A stretch of DNA of 64,000 bases, taken from an uncultured Bacteroidales bacterium. GTDB lineage: Bacteria > Bacteroidota > Bacteroidia > Bacteroidales > UBA932. Below the pieces are notes generated by a model, which was given only the letters and a program-made list of their open reading frames with translations, was not told the origin of the DNA and did no database searches. Position numbers and translations under genes: made by a program. The DNA lies in contig CALVDQ010000005.1 of NCBI GenBank assembly GCA_944326325.1, positions 62,001 to 126,000 of the forward strand. Reading direction: 5' to 3'. Positions 17,075 through 26,323 of this stretch are shown here, in pieces; position 1 is the stretch's first letter, and every line of letters starts with the position of its first letter.

Positions 17075-18751
17075 CTATTCCATCAACTTCTTATACCTGA
17101 ACCTCTTCGGCTCCACGTTCCCCAGACGCATCTTCTTGTTCTCCTCATACTCAGAATAGGACCCTTCAAAGAAATATACCTGGGAATCACCTTCGAATGC
17201 CAGGATATGGGTGGCGATCCTGTCGAGGAACCAGCGGTCATGGGAAATGACTACAGCACATCCGGCGAAATTCTCAAGGCCTTCCTCAAGAGCACGGATT
17301 GTATTCACGTCCACATCATTGGTAGGTTCGTCCAGAAGCAGGACATTACCTTCATCCTTCAAGGTCAGGGCAAGATGAAGCCTGTTGCGCTCACCTCCGG
17401 AAAGCACTCCGCAAAGTTTCTCCTGGTCAGAACCTGAGAAATTGAACCTCGAGACGTAAGCCCGGGCATTCACCTCCCGTTTTCCGAGTTTCACGAAATC
17501 GGAATCTCCGGCAATTGTCTCGTACACCGTCTTTTCCGGATCTATGCTCTTGTGCTGCTGATCGACGTAGGAGATTTTCACGGTATCGCCGATCTCAATG
17601 CTTCCGGAATCAGGCTTCTCATAGCCCATTATAAGACGGAAGAGAGTGGTCTTTCCGGCTCCGTTAGGTCCGATGACCCCCACGATGCCGGCAGGAGGAA
17701 GGACAAAGCTGAGGTGCTCGAACAGTATCTTGTCCCCATAGGATTTGGATACATCGTTGAAGTTGATGACCTTATTTCCGAGCCTCGGTCCGTTCGGAAT
17801 ATAGATTTCCAGAGATGCCTCCTTCTCCCGTGCATCCTGTCCGGCAAGCTTTTCATAAGCCCCGAGCCTGGCCTTGGATTTAGCCTGACGGGCTTTCGGT
17901 GCCATCCTGACCCATTCGAGTTCCCTTTCGAGAGTCTTCCTGCGCTTGCTTTCCTGCTTTTCCTCCATCTCCAGACGGCGGCTTTTCTGCTCAAGCCAGG
18001 AAGAATAGTTGCCTTTCCACGGAATGCCTTCGCCCCTGTCCAGTTCAAGGATCCATCCGGCGACATTGTCAAGAAAATACCTGTCATGCGTAACGGCGAT
18101 GACAGTCCCTTTGTACTGATGCAGATGAGCCTCGAGCCACTGGATACTCTCCGTGTCCAGATGGTTGGTCGGTTCGTCCAGAAGCAGGACATCCGGCTGC
18201 CTCAACAGAAGACGGCACAATGCCACCCTTCTCCGCTCCCCTCCGCTGAGATTCTCGATCTTCGCATCTGGAGGAGGACACTGCAGGGCATCCATGGCCC
18301 TTTCCAGCTTGGAATCTATCTCCCATCCTCCGCAATGCTCTATCTTTTCCGTCAGTTCTCCCTGCCGCTCTATAAGTTCCGCCATCTCCTCGTCACTCAT
18401 CGGCTCGGCGAACTTCATGTTCACTTCCTCGTATTCCTTCAGAAGGTCAACGACTTCCTGGACCCCTTCCTGCACCACTTCGAGGACAGTCTTGCCGTCA
18501 TCCATACGGGGCTCCTGCTCCAGATATCCGATGGAATATCCCGGAGCCCACACGACTTCGCCCTGGTAGGACTTCTCCACTCCGGCAATGATTTTCAACA
18601 AGGTTGACTTTCCGGAGCCGTTCAGGCCTATGATCCCTATCTTCGCACCGTAGAAAAATGAGAGATAGATATCCTTCAGTATGACTTTATTGTTGTGCGG
18701 CAAGGTCTTCCCTACCCCGTTCATGGAAAAAATCACTTTCTCGTCTGACAT
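17075..18751 (-). CDS. ettA: Energy-dependent translational throttle protein EttA (ABC-F ATPase)
   Basis: A soluble ABC-F protein with two ATPase domains and no membrane segments. First domain: Walker A GLNGSGKST, signature LSGGERRRVAL, Walker B LLLDEPTNHLD. Second domain: GPNGAGKTT, LSGGERNRLHL, LLLDEPTNDVD. The linker with the basic stretch RMAPKARQAKSKARLGAYEKL is typical of EttA, which binds the ribosomal E site and slows initiation when energy is low. The second ATG (18751, MSDEK) is preferred because family members start this way; an ATG two codons upstream (18757) is possible. It is transcribed alone from a strong-looking promoter. Confidence 0.93.
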   Translation of the reverse strand: MSDEKVIFSMNGVGKTLPHNNKVILKDIYLSFFYGAKIGIIGLNGSGKSTLLKIIAGVEKSYQGEVVWAPGYSIGYLEQEPRMDDGKTVLEVVQEGVQEVVDLLKEYEEVNMKFAEPMSDEEMAELIERQGELTEKIEHCGGWEIDSKLERAMDALQCPPPDAKIENLSGGERRRVALCRLLLRQPDVLLLDEPTNHLDTESIQWLEAHLHQYKGTVIAVTHDRYFLDNVAGWILELDRGEGIPWKGNYSSWLEQKSRRLEMEEKQESKRRKTLERELEWVRMAPKARQAKSKARLGAYEKLAGQDAREKEASLEIYIPNGPRLGNKVINFNDVSKSYGDKILFEHLSFVLPPAGIVGVIGPNGAGKTTLFRLIMGYEKPDSGSIEIGDTVKISYVDQQHKSIDPEKTVYETIAGDSDFVKLGKREVNARAYVSRFNFSGSDQEKLCGVLSGGERNRLHLALTLKDEGNVLLLDEPTNDVDVNTIRALEEGLENFAGCAVVISHDRWFLDRIATHILAFEGDSQVYFFEGSYSEYEENKKMRLGNVEPKRFRYKKLME

Positions 18752-18804
18752 ATGCAAAATTTTTCAATGTAAGTGCCCCGGACCGTCCGGGCGCATGCAG
18801 ACCG

Positions 18805-18835
18805 CAAAATTAGCAAAATCAGCATATCAAACAAA
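18805..18835 (-). promoter_or_regulatory. Bacteroidota-type promoter of ettA
   Basis: On the minus strand TTTG (18835-18832), 19 bp, TAATTTTG (18812-18805). The leader of about 50 bases contains a CCCGGAC-GGTCCGGG palindrome near 18777-18791. Confidence 0.6.
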
Positions 18836-18836
18836 A

Positions 18837-19430
18837 CTATAGCGTCATTTCATCGAATTCGCCGTTCCTGCACTTGCGGCACCAGTCTCCTGGCGGCTGG
18901 TCCATGAAATAGCGGAAAGAAATGTTGAATGAAGTGACGGAATTGAATCCGGACAGCTGGGCCAGTTCGGACATTCTCAATGTACGGTTCCCCCGGAAAA
19001 GCTCCATCGCATACCTGATACGGTATCTGTTCACGTACTGGCAGAAATTCAGTCCTGAAAAACGCTTCACCGCCACAGATACATACTGCTTGTTGGTATA
19101 CAGACGCTGCGCCACCTCACATATGGAAACATTGCCTTCCAGATACGGCTTCGCTGTCTGGAAATAGTTCTCTATCCTGGAATATACCTCGGCCAGGGTA
19201 TCATCCATACGGCGCTCGCTCCTGGGTCTGACACCCTCACCGCTCCCGCTTGCAGGGACGGGTTTCTCCTCGCACGCTGTCTGTACGTCGGCACGGCATT
19301 CCTTTTCTTCGGGATCAGGACAGCTGCGGCGCGGCCCCGAGGGGTTCTTTCTTGAAAAACAGAGGAAAAGCAAAATCAGCAAAAGAGCAGACAGGCCGGA
19401 TACGGCAAGCAGTAAAAGAATAGGTTTCAT
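18837..19430 (-). CDS. Membrane-tethered AraC-family transcriptional regulator
   Basis: The 197-residue protein starts with one strong membrane helix (about residues 3-25, PILLLLAVSGLSALLLILLF), then a charged, Pro-rich linker (about 28-75), then an AraC-type double helix-turn-helix (about 90-190: ICEVAQRLYTNKQYVSVAVKRFSG, then MSELAQLSGFNSVTSFNISFRYFM). There is no recognisable ligand-binding domain, so what it senses is unknown. The DNA-binding part should face the cytoplasm. It may sense the membrane or be released by proteolysis; both are speculation. It stands alone between ettA and the yitT genes. Target genes are not evident. Confidence 0.82.
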   Translation of the reverse strand: MKPILLLLAVSGLSALLLILLFLCFSRKNPSGPRRSCPDPEEKECRADVQTACEEKPVPASGSGEGVRPRSERRMDDTLAEVYSRIENYFQTAKPYLEGNVSICEVAQRLYTNKQYVSVAVKRFSGLNFCQYVNRYRIRYAMELFRGNRTLRMSELAQLSGFNSVTSFNISFRYFMDQPPGDWCRKCRNGEFDEMTL

Positions 19431-19460
19431 ATTGCATTTTCAGTGTTATAGATTACATTG

Positions 19461-19468
19461 CAAAATTA
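19461..19468 (-). promoter_or_regulatory. Putative -7 element of the AraC-type gene
   Basis: TAATTTTG on the minus strand, about 31 bases before the start. Upstream, at about 19520-19570, lies a long A/G-rich tract on the minus strand that could act as an UP-type element. No -33 TTTG at the right spacing. Confidence 0.4.
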
Positions 19469-19603
19469 CGAAATAACCTCTCCCCTGAAAAATATCCGGG
19501 AGAGGTCTGATGCATATTTTTCTTTTTTTATAAGAAATTTACCCTTTTTACCTTTTTTCTTTTTTTTAAACTGACAATTAATCGTATGCTTATGATAAAA
19601 AGG

Positions 19604-20575
19604 TCAAATGCAGTCTGGTTTCTCCGGTGCCTTCTTCCTTTTCAGATGCTCTCCGCCCTTGAGGGTATCGAACCCGAGGCCGTAGACGCCCATGACATTG
19701 GAAACCGAGATGAAAGCCTTGGGATCTATCGCCTTTACATAGCGGAGCAGGAGATTGAGATCCGTCTTCCTCGCAAGTATCATGAGTATGTCGCTTTCCG
19801 ACTTCGTGTACCACCCTTCCGCCTGTATGCGCGTGACTCCGCGGCCCATCTGCATCGTTACCGCATCGGCTATCTCCGCATATTTTTTGGAAAAGATGAA
19901 TACCTGGACAGACTGTTTGGTCCCTGAAAGGAAAAGGTCTATGGTGTAACCGTTTACCGTGATAAGGATAAGTCCGTAGATGGAGGTGGCCAGCTTCTCC
20001 GACAGAGGGACCGGTGTCTCCGTCCCCACATAATACGAAGGGAAAACCATGGAGGACAGGATGATGACAACGTCCATCAGCAATATCAGCTTTCCAGGCG
20101 AGACATTGCGGTACTTGGCCACGATCAGGGCTATGATGTCCGTACCTCCGGAACTTCCGCCCTGCGATATGGACGCCCCTATGCCCACACCGGCCATCAC
20201 ACCTCCTATTATGGTACACAGCATCTTGCCGTTTGATACCGCAAGTTCCTGGGATATGGACTCGGGGATGAGGGGCGGGATCACGTTCAGCATGACCGAC
20301 GTGAATATGATGGCATAGATGGTCTTGCCTCCGAAGCCCGTCCCCATTATCTTGAAGGCAAGCAGAAGCAGGAGCAGGTTTATCGCAAAATAGGAATACC
20401 CCATGGGAAGACCCAAGGCATAATATATTATGGCACTTATTCCGGACACGCCCCCTCCGATAAGATTGTTCGGTATGAGGAATATGGCCCATCCCGCAAC
20501 GTAGCAGAGAAGCCCTATGGAAATCAGCGCATACTCTTTAAGCGTTGTCCATGCCGTTTTCTTCAGCTCTACCAT
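19604..20575 (-). CDS. YitT family membrane protein (copy 1)
   Basis: The 323-residue protein has the YitT layout: about five membrane helices in the first 200 residues (with GGGVSGISAIIYYALG and SQGGSSGGTDIIALIVAKY) and a C-terminal cytosolic DUF2179 domain (about 220-300). The family has no settled function; a transporter role is often assumed. It begins 38 bases inside the 3' end of the upstream yitT gene in another frame, so translation is probably coupled. The two proteins are clearly paralogous and may form a heteromer. Copy 1 has a charged Lys-rich tail. Confidence 0.88.
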   Translation of the reverse strand: MVELKKTAWTTLKEYALISIGLLCYVAGWAIFLIPNNLIGGGVSGISAIIYYALGLPMGYSYFAINLLLLLLAFKIMGTGFGGKTIYAIIFTSVMLNVIPPLIPESISQELAVSNGKMLCTIIGGVMAGVGIGASISQGGSSGGTDIIALIVAKYRNVSPGKLILLMDVVIILSSMVFPSYYVGTETPVPLSEKLATSIYGLILITVNGYTIDLFLSGTKQSVQVFIFSKKYAEIADAVTMQMGRGVTRIQAEGWYTKSESDILMILARKTDLNLLLRYVKAIDPKAFISVSNVMGVYGLGFDTLKGGEHLKRKKAPEKPDCI

Positions 20576-21473
20576 TTTTTACATTCCTGTTTTTAAGTTT
20601 GATCCCGGCCTTGATTTCCTCAAAGCCTTCTCCATAGACGCTCGTGGCAGTGGAGACCGATACGAAAGCCTTGCTGTCTATACGCTTGATGGCCCCGGCT
20701 ATCTGGTGGAGCTGGGTCTTTCTGGCAACTATCAGCAGGACCTTGCTGTCTTCCTTGGAATACCACCCCTGGGCATACAGGGCCGTAACTCCCCTGTCCA
20801 TCTCAGTGATGATGAAATCGGCGACCTCGCGGTACTTCGAAGAAAAGACAAGTATCTGTACCGATGACTTGCGTCCGAGAAGGACGGCGTCTATCATAAA
20901 GGAGAAAGTCACCATAGTGGCATAACCGTATATCATGTCCTCGACAGTCTTGCCTGGGATCAGGAGTACGGAAGCTATGATGAAAAGATCCGAAAAAAGG
21001 TAGACCTTTCCAGGGGATACCGGCCAGTACTTGTTCACGATCATGGCGGCGATATCGGTCCCGCCCGAACTGCCTCCACGGAGAAGTACTATGCCTATAC
21101 CCACAGCTTCGACAATGCCGCCCACAACCGCTACCACGAGACGTTCATCGAAATGTGCCACCAGCTGAGGATATTCAGGAAGGACCTTGAACAGGACCGT
21201 AGAGAGCAGGATCACATAGATCGTCTTGAATCCGAATGCCTTTCCGAGGGCCAGAAAGCCGAGGATGAGAAGGATGGCATTGAGGACGAAGAACGAATAT
21301 GATACAGGTATACCTGTGGCGAAATATATTATGGTGCAAAGGCCGGTCCCTCCTCCGCTGGCGATGCCGTTGGGTATCAGGAAGGAGGTCCAGCCGAGAC
21401 AGTACAACAGTGTACCGAAGGTGACGATGCCGTAATCCCACATTACGGAAAGGATACGTTTGGCTGACAGCAT
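20538..21473 (-). CDS. YitT family membrane protein (copy 2)
   Basis: The 311-residue paralogue of the next gene has the same order of helices and the same conserved stretches (GIASGGGTGLCTIIYFATG, LLRGGSSGGTDIAAMIVNKYWPVSPGK) and a DUF2179 domain at the C-terminus (REVADFIITEMDRGVTALYAQGWYS). It follows leuS by 27 bases, so it is probably transcribed with it. Function unknown beyond the family; a tandem overlapping pair argues that both are needed together. Confidence 0.88.
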   Translation of the reverse strand: MLSAKRILSVMWDYGIVTFGTLLYCLGWTSFLIPNGIASGGGTGLCTIIYFATGIPVSYSFFVLNAILLILGFLALGKAFGFKTIYVILLSTVLFKVLPEYPQLVAHFDERLVVAVVGGIVEAVGIGIVLLRGGSSGGTDIAAMIVNKYWPVSPGKVYLFSDLFIIASVLLIPGKTVEDMIYGYATMVTFSFMIDAVLLGRKSSVQILVFSSKYREVADFIITEMDRGVTALYAQGWYSKEDSKVLLIVARKTQLHQIAGAIKRIDSKAFVSVSTATSVYGEGFEEIKAGIKLKNRNVKNGRAEENGMDNA

Positions 21474-21500
21474 GACTGGTTATTTTGTGCGGTACTGGTA

Positions 21501-24266
21501 TTAGCGTATGACAATATTCACGATCTTGCCGGGCACGATTATCACCTTGACAATGGATGAGCCGCCTACATACTTGTCCGTAAGCGGGCTGGCCTTGACT
21601 GCGGCTTCGACCTCTTCCCTGGACATCGACTTCGGAAGATCCATGGTGAAGCGGGTCTTGCCGTTGAAAGACACGGCATACGTACAGCTGTCCTCCACGG
21701 TATAGGCCTCTACGTATTCCGGGAACGAAGCGAAGGAAATGCTCTCCTTGTGTCCCAAGGCCTCCCAGAGTTCTTCGGCGATATGAGGGGCGAACGGGGA
21801 AAGGAGTATGACAAGAGGCTCAAGGATTTCCCTTTTGCTGCATTTCAGTTCATAGAGCTCGTTCAGGGCTATCATGAATGCGCTGACCGTAGTGTTGAAG
21901 GAGAAGTTTTCAATATCGGCCTTCTCCTTCCCTATGAGCTTGTGAAGCGCCTTCAGCTCGGCCGGAGTAGCCTTCCCGTCCGTGACGATGAAGTTGTCCC
22001 TGTCATAGAACAGCCTCCAGAACCTCTTCAGGAACCGGTTCACACCGTCGATGCCTTTGGTGTCCCATGGCTTGGACTGCTCTACCGGACCGAGGAACAT
22101 CTCGTACAGTCTGAGGGTGTCCGCACCGTAGGTGTCGCATATCATGTCCGGATTCACCACGTTGAACATGGACTTGCTCATCTTTTCGATGGCATAGCCG
22201 CATATATATTCCCCGTTCTCGAGGATGAATTCCGCGTCGGCATAGTCCGGCATCCACTTGCGGAACGCCTCGATGTCAAGCCTGTCGTTGTGTACAATAT
22301 TCACATCGACATGTATCTCCGTGGTCTCATACCCGTCCTTCAGTCCGTATGACACGAAAGTGTTCGTATTCACTATCCTGTAGACAAAGTTGGAGCGGCC
22401 CTGTATCATCCCCTGGTTTATCAGTTTCCTGAACGGCTCTTTCTCGCATACGTATCCAAGGTCATACAGGAACTTGTTCCAGAAGCGCGAATAGATCAGA
22501 TGGCCTGTGGCATGCTCCGTGCCGCCTACATAAAGGTCCACATTGCGCCAGTACCTGTCGGCCTTTTCGCTCACGAGAGCCTTGTCATTGTGGGGATCCA
22601 TATATCTGAGGTAGTAGGCGCTGCTGCCGGCGAACCCTGGCATGGTGCTCTTCTCTATCGGCCAGCCGTCGTATGTCCAGTTTTCCGCACGGCCGAGAGG
22701 CGGTTCTCCGGATTCGGTCGGAAGATACCTGTCTATCTCCGGCAATTCGAGAGGGAGCCTGTCCTCCGGCATAGGAGTGGCAATCCCGTCCTTGAAATAT
22801 ACCGGGAACGGCTCACCCCAGTATCTCTGACGGGAAAATATCGCATCCCTGAGCCTGTAGTTTATCTTCCTGTGGCCCAAGCCGTTCTTCTCTACGTATT
22901 CTATGGCCGCAGGTATAGCCTCCTTGACGGTCATTCCGTTGAGGAAACCGGAATTGCACATTATGCCGTCCTTGGCGTCGAAACTGCTTTCGCTGACATC
23001 GCAGCCCTCGATCAGCGGAATGATCGGAAGATTGAAAGTCTTCGCGAAGGCATAGTCGCGGCTGTCGTGTGCCGGGACTGCCATTATGGCCCCTGTACCG
23101 TAGCCCGCGAGGACATATTCCGAAATCCATACCGGAACTTTCTGTCCTGTGAGCGGATTGACCGCATAGGAACCTGTGAAAACGCCGGTAACCTTCCTCG
23201 TCTCCGCAATCCTTTCCCTCTCTGTCTTCTTTTTCGCCATGGCAAGGTATTCCGCGACCGCTGCCTCCTGGTCCGGGGCAGTCAGCTTCTCCACCCAGTC
23301 GCTTTCCGGGGCAAGGACCATGAAAGTCACTCCGAAGACTGTATCGGCCCTCGTCGTGAATATCGTGATGTCGTACTCCCTGTCCCCGTTATATGCCTTG
23401 AACACTATCTCTGCACCCTGGGACCGTCCTATCCAGTTCCTCTGCATATCTTTAAGGGAATCGGTCCACTCAAGACCGTCGAGATCATCAAGCAGTCTTC
23501 CAGCATATGCCGATACCCTCAGCTGCCACTGGGTCATCTTTTTCTGCTCTACCGGATAGCCTCCGCGGACGGAATAGCCTTCCTTCACCTCGTCGTTGGC
23601 AAGCACGGTACCGAGCTTCGGGCACCAGTTTACCGAAGTGACCCCCTGATATGCTATGCGGTAGTTCATCAGGACATCTGATTTCTCCTTGTCCGACATG
23701 GCGTTCCACTCCTCGGCAGTGAAGGACATCTCTTCCCCGCAGGCAGCATCCAAACCGGCTGTACCGCTCCTTGAAAAGGCCTCTTCGAGTTCGGATATCG
23801 GTCTTGCGGACTGCCTTGAATTGTCATAATAGGAAGCGAACATTTTCAGGAAAGCCCACTGGGTCCATTTGTAATAGGCCGGGTCACAGGTGCGGACCTC
23901 GCGCGACCAGTCGAAGGAAAAGCCGATCCTGTCAAGCTGCTCCCTGTAACGGGCGATATTCTTGGCGGTCGTCACAGCCGGATGCTGCCCGGTCTGTATG
24001 GCATACTGTTCAGCCGGCAGTCCGAAGGCGTCATACCCCATCGGATGGAGGACGTTAAAACCGCACAGCCTCTTGTACCTGCTGTATATGTCGCTTGCTA
24101 TATATCCGAGCGGATGTCCGACGTGAAGTCCCGCCCCTGACGGGTAGGGAAACATATCCAGTACATAATATTTTGGTCTGGAATCATCTTCCGTAACCTT
24201 GAAAGTCCCGTTGGCTGCCCAATAGGCCTGCCACTTCTTTTCTATTTTCTTGAAATCGTAATCCAT
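21501..24266 (-). CDS. leuS: Leucyl-tRNA synthetase
   Basis: The 921-residue protein is a class Ia synthetase charging tRNA-Leu. The ATP-binding HVGH (in [13 protein letters not shown]) is near residue 50 and KMSKS ([14 protein letters not shown]) near 700; between them lies the CP1 editing domain ([30 protein letters not shown]). The C-terminus has the anticodon-binding and tail domains. The ATG at 24266 ([13 protein letters not shown]) is chosen because family proteins begin this way; the open frame extends 7 codons upstream. It lies 45 bases after the M28-TonB gene without a clear promoter between. Confidence 0.97.
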   Translation of the reverse strand: MDYDFKKIEKKWQAYWAANGTFKVTEDDSRPKYYVLDMFPYPSGAGLHVGHPLGYIASDIYSRYKRLCGFNVLHPMGYDAFGLPAEQYAIQTGQHPAVTTAKNIARYREQLDRIGFSFDWSREVRTCDPAYYKWTQWAFLKMFASYYDNSRQSARPISELEEAFSRSGTAGLDAACGEEMSFTAEEWNAMSDKEKSDVLMNYRIAYQGVTSVNWCPKLGTVLANDEVKEGYSVRGGYPVEQKKMTQWQLRVSAYAGRLLDDLDGLEWTDSLKDMQRNWIGRSQGAEIVFKAYNGDREYDITIFTTRADTVFGVTFMVLAPESDWVEKLTAPDQEAAVAEYLAMAKKKTERERIAETRKVTGVFTGSYAVNPLTGQKVPVWISEYVLAGYGTGAIMAVPAHDSRDYAFAKTFNLPIIPLIEGCDVSESSFDAKDGIMCNSGFLNGMTVKEAIPAAIEYVEKNGLGHRKINYRLRDAIFSRQRYWGEPFPVYFKDGIATPMPEDRLPLELPEIDRYLPTESGEPPLGRAENWTYDGWPIEKSTMPGFAGSSAYYLRYMDPHNDKALVSEKADRYWRNVDLYVGGTEHATGHLIYSRFWNKFLYDLGYVCEKEPFRKLINQGMIQGRSNFVYRIVNTNTFVSYGLKDGYETTEIHVDVNIVHNDRLDIEAFRKWMPDYADAEFILENGEYICGYAIEKMSKSMFNVVNPDMICDTYGADTLRLYEMFLGPVEQSKPWDTKGIDGVNRFLKRFWRLFYDRDNFIVTDGKATPAELKALHKLIGKEKADIENFSFNTTVSAFMIALNELYELKCSKREILEPLVILLSPFAPHIAEELWEALGHKESISFASFPEYVEAYTVEDSCTYAVSFNGKTRFTMDLPKSMSREEVEAAVKASPLTDKYVGGSSIVKVIIVPGKIVNIVIR

Positions 24267-24311
24267 ATCCCGATTGTTTGTGTGCAAATTATATAATAAT
24301 GTATCCGTACA

Positions 24312-25679
24312 TCACCGGATGCCGAACCGTTTCCTGTCTGTCTTCCTAGCAAGCCTGAATTCCACCGGAATCGTCATGGAAGTGCTCACTTTTTCCCCGC
24401 GCAGCCGTCCGGGACGCCATTTCGGGGATGCGCTCACCACCCTCACGGCCTCATCGTCAAGGAGAGGATCCACACTTTTGGAGACAGTCACGTCCCTGAC
24501 CTTCCCGTCCTTGTCTATGATGAAATTAACCTGGACTGTACCCTGGATGCCGTTCTCCACAGCCTCTTGCGGATACCTCAGATACTGGTACACCCATTTT
24601 TCAAGGAACTGTCTCGGATCGGCACTGTTAAGAAACATCGGGCGCTGGTCACAGTCGTAGTACGCTATCTCCTCCTCTCCCGTACGTCCGGAAGATTTTT
24701 CAGGAAGAGGGCCGTTCCGGAAAGTGATGTCCCTGTCAGTATTCGCGAGCTCAAGGACAAAACCATAGATATATTCGAGTTCCCTCTCCATCATCCCGAA
24801 ACCGATGATGGAATAGGTATCCTTCGGAGTATTGTGTTCAGGGTATCTGCCAGTAGTAAAATGTACGGCAGGGATTTCCTTGGAATAGAAGGCCCTGTGA
24901 TCCGACGGGTAAAGTTCGTCCGAGCGGAGTTCCGGATATACCGGCTGCAGTTTCCCGGACATGGTGGAGATCATGGAATCAAGATCGGAATTCGATGCAG
25001 TATAGGCATAGAAACCGTTCTCTCCGGTCCCCAGCATATCCAGGTTAACCATGGCCTCGACAAGTCCGGAATCAGAAAAGGACCTGTTCAGGAAATACCA
25101 TGCTCCGGCATAAGTCTCCGATGAAGCCCCGAAGCCTATGAAAATGACGGACCTCCTGAATATAAGCGAATTCGTGGATACCATACGGGCAAGTTCCAGC
25201 ATCATGGCCACCCCGGAAGCGTTGCCGTTGGCTCCGGCATATATCTGGGTCACCTTATTGCCGTCCACTGTCATGACATTTGTCCCTAGATTGTCCATCC
25301 GGGCACCTACGACGATATACTTGTCCTTGAGGGCGGGATCATATCCCTGTACGAAACCGTATACATTACGCGAGGTCAGGGTGTCTCCGGGAGACCTGGA
25401 AATGCCGAACACCTCACCTTCCCGCGGAGTGAGCATCTCAACACCGTATTCCGACAGGCAGTCGTAGACATATTCGGCTACGGCCTTTTCCCCTTCCGAT
25501 CCGGCTTTCCTGCCTTCGAAGGCGGCAGACGTGATATATGACACGTGCTTCTTGAAAGAAGACACGGTTTCACTGTCATAAAGACCGGAATATGCATCGT
25601 CAAAACCCGCATACTGGGCATTCGCCGCAAGGCAGAAGAACGCCGGCAAGAAAATTGCGGCTAATCTGCGGATATTCAT
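24312..25679 (-). CDS. Secreted M28 peptidase-like protein with C-terminal TonB domain (probably inactive as peptidase)
   Basis: A 455-residue protein with a signal peptide (cut near ANAQ, residue 22), an M28 aminopeptidase-like domain (about 35-330) and a TonB C-terminal domain (about 365-447: YPQEAVENGIQGTVQVNFIIDKDG to WRPGRLRG). The M28 fold is recognisable, but the zinc site is broken: the usual GAHxDH is GARMDN (Arg127 for His), GANDNASG is GANGNASG (Gly152 for Asp), and the Glu-Glu pair aligns with Ser186-Ser187. Only Asp213 (NLDMLG) and His261 (SDH) remain. It is therefore probably a binding protein. TonB domains of this kind usually contact outer-membrane partners. It lies 13 bases after the SPOR gene, in the same operon. 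Confidence 0.82.
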   Translation of the reverse strand: MNIRRLAAIFLPAFFCLAANAQYAGFDDAYSGLYDSETVSSFKKHVSYITSAAFEGRKAGSEGEKAVAEYVYDCLSEYGVEMLTPREGEVFGISRSPGDTLTSRNVYGFVQGYDPALKDKYIVVGARMDNLGTNVMTVDGNKVTQIYAGANGNASGVAMMLELARMVSTNSLIFRRSVIFIGFGASSETYAGAWYFLNRSFSDSGLVEAMVNLDMLGTGENGFYAYTASNSDLDSMISTMSGKLQPVYPELRSDELYPSDHRAFYSKEIPAVHFTTGRYPEHNTPKDTYSIIGFGMMERELEYIYGFVLELANTDRDITFRNGPLPEKSSGRTGEEEIAYYDCDQRPMFLNSADPRQFLEKWVYQYLRYPQEAVENGIQGTVQVNFIIDKDGKVRDVTVSKSVDPLLDDEAVRVVSASPKWRPGRLRGEKVSTSMTIPVEFRLARKTDRKRFGIR

Positions 25680-25692
25680 AATTTTTTATCAA

Positions 25693-26220
25693 TTACTCGT
25701 TTACAAGAATCCAGACATCGTCCGGACAGAATTTTTCCGTCTTCACAGCCTTCAGGGAAGCAAAGGCATCGCGCAGATTGTTCGCCGGAGCTATGGCAAT
25801 GGCGTTGAAACCGTTCCGGAAACTCACGAGTATCGGACTGTATCCTTTTGCGCTGACTTCAGAGAAAAGGGCCTCGGCATTGTGGCGGCTCTTGAAGGCG
25901 CCCACCACTATGTAATATCTCGAATCCAGCTTCGTGGTGAACAGCCCCCCGATCTCCGAAGGGTTCAGCACAGTCCCCTTCAGCTGAGCGAGAGAGTCCA
26001 TTATGGCTATGGAATCCTCTTTCTCCTTCTGTACCTTCGCCAGGGAATCGATCCTGTGCCTGCGTACGGCCTCCTCCTGCTTCAGCTTCTCTATCCTCAT
26101 CAGCTCCACCTCCTCCGCCGTCGGACGGCCGGCCAGCCTGCGGAACATATCGCAGCCGCCCAGGGGAAGCAAAAGCATGACGGCAAGCGCCATGACAGCA
26201 GTTCTGTTCAGAATATTCAT
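25693..26220 (-). CDS. SPOR-domain lipoprotein
   Basis: The 175-residue protein has a lipoprotein signal (LPLGGC, Cys23), a charged helical stretch (about 35-85, rich in Glu, Lys, Arg; probably coiled coil) and a SPOR-like domain (about 98-175: YYIVVGAFKSRHNAEALFSEVSAKGYSPI). SPOR domains bind denuded glycan strands of peptidoglycan, often at the division site. A cell-envelope role is inferred. It is the first gene of an operon with the M28-TonB gene, leuS and the two yitT genes, and has a canonical promoter. Confidence 0.85.
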   Translation of the reverse strand: MNILNRTAVMALAVMLLLPLGGCDMFRRLAGRPTAEEVELMRIEKLKQEEAVRRHRIDSLAKVQKEKEDSIAIMDSLAQLKGTVLNPSEIGGLFTTKLDSRYYIVVGAFKSRHNAEALFSEVSAKGYSPILVSFRNGFNAIAIAPANNLRDAFASLKAVKTEKFCPDDVWILVNE

Positions 26221-26245
26221 TTCGACAACAATTAACGCATTGTTG

Positions 26246-26276
26246 CAAATTTAACCAATAATTGCACCTACTCAAA
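26246..26276 (-). promoter_or_regulatory. Bacteroidota-type promoter of the SPOR gene
   Basis: Minus strand TTTG (26276-26273), 19 bp, TAAATTTG (26253-26246). The start codon is about 26 bases downstream of the -7 box. Confidence 0.6.
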
Positions 26277-26287
26277 ATAAAAGTGCA

Positions 26288-26295
26288 TATATTTG
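26288..26295 (+). promoter_or_regulatory. Putative -7 element of the DUF389 gene
   Basis: TATATTTG, 28 bases before the DUF389 start; divergent from the SPOR promoter and overlapping its upstream side. No -33 TTTG at the right distance. Confidence 0.45.
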
Positions 26296-26323
26296 CATCG
26301 GAATCTTCATATAAAATCTGGCA

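Noticed and set aside
22500..23681. Open frame of 393 codons opposite leuS
   Set aside because: Antisense shadow; the leuS frame has all synthetase motifs.
24312..25679. Pseudogene status of the M28-TonB gene
   Set aside because: The frame, signal peptide and TonB domain are intact; only active-site residues have changed, so loss of activity with kept function is more likely.
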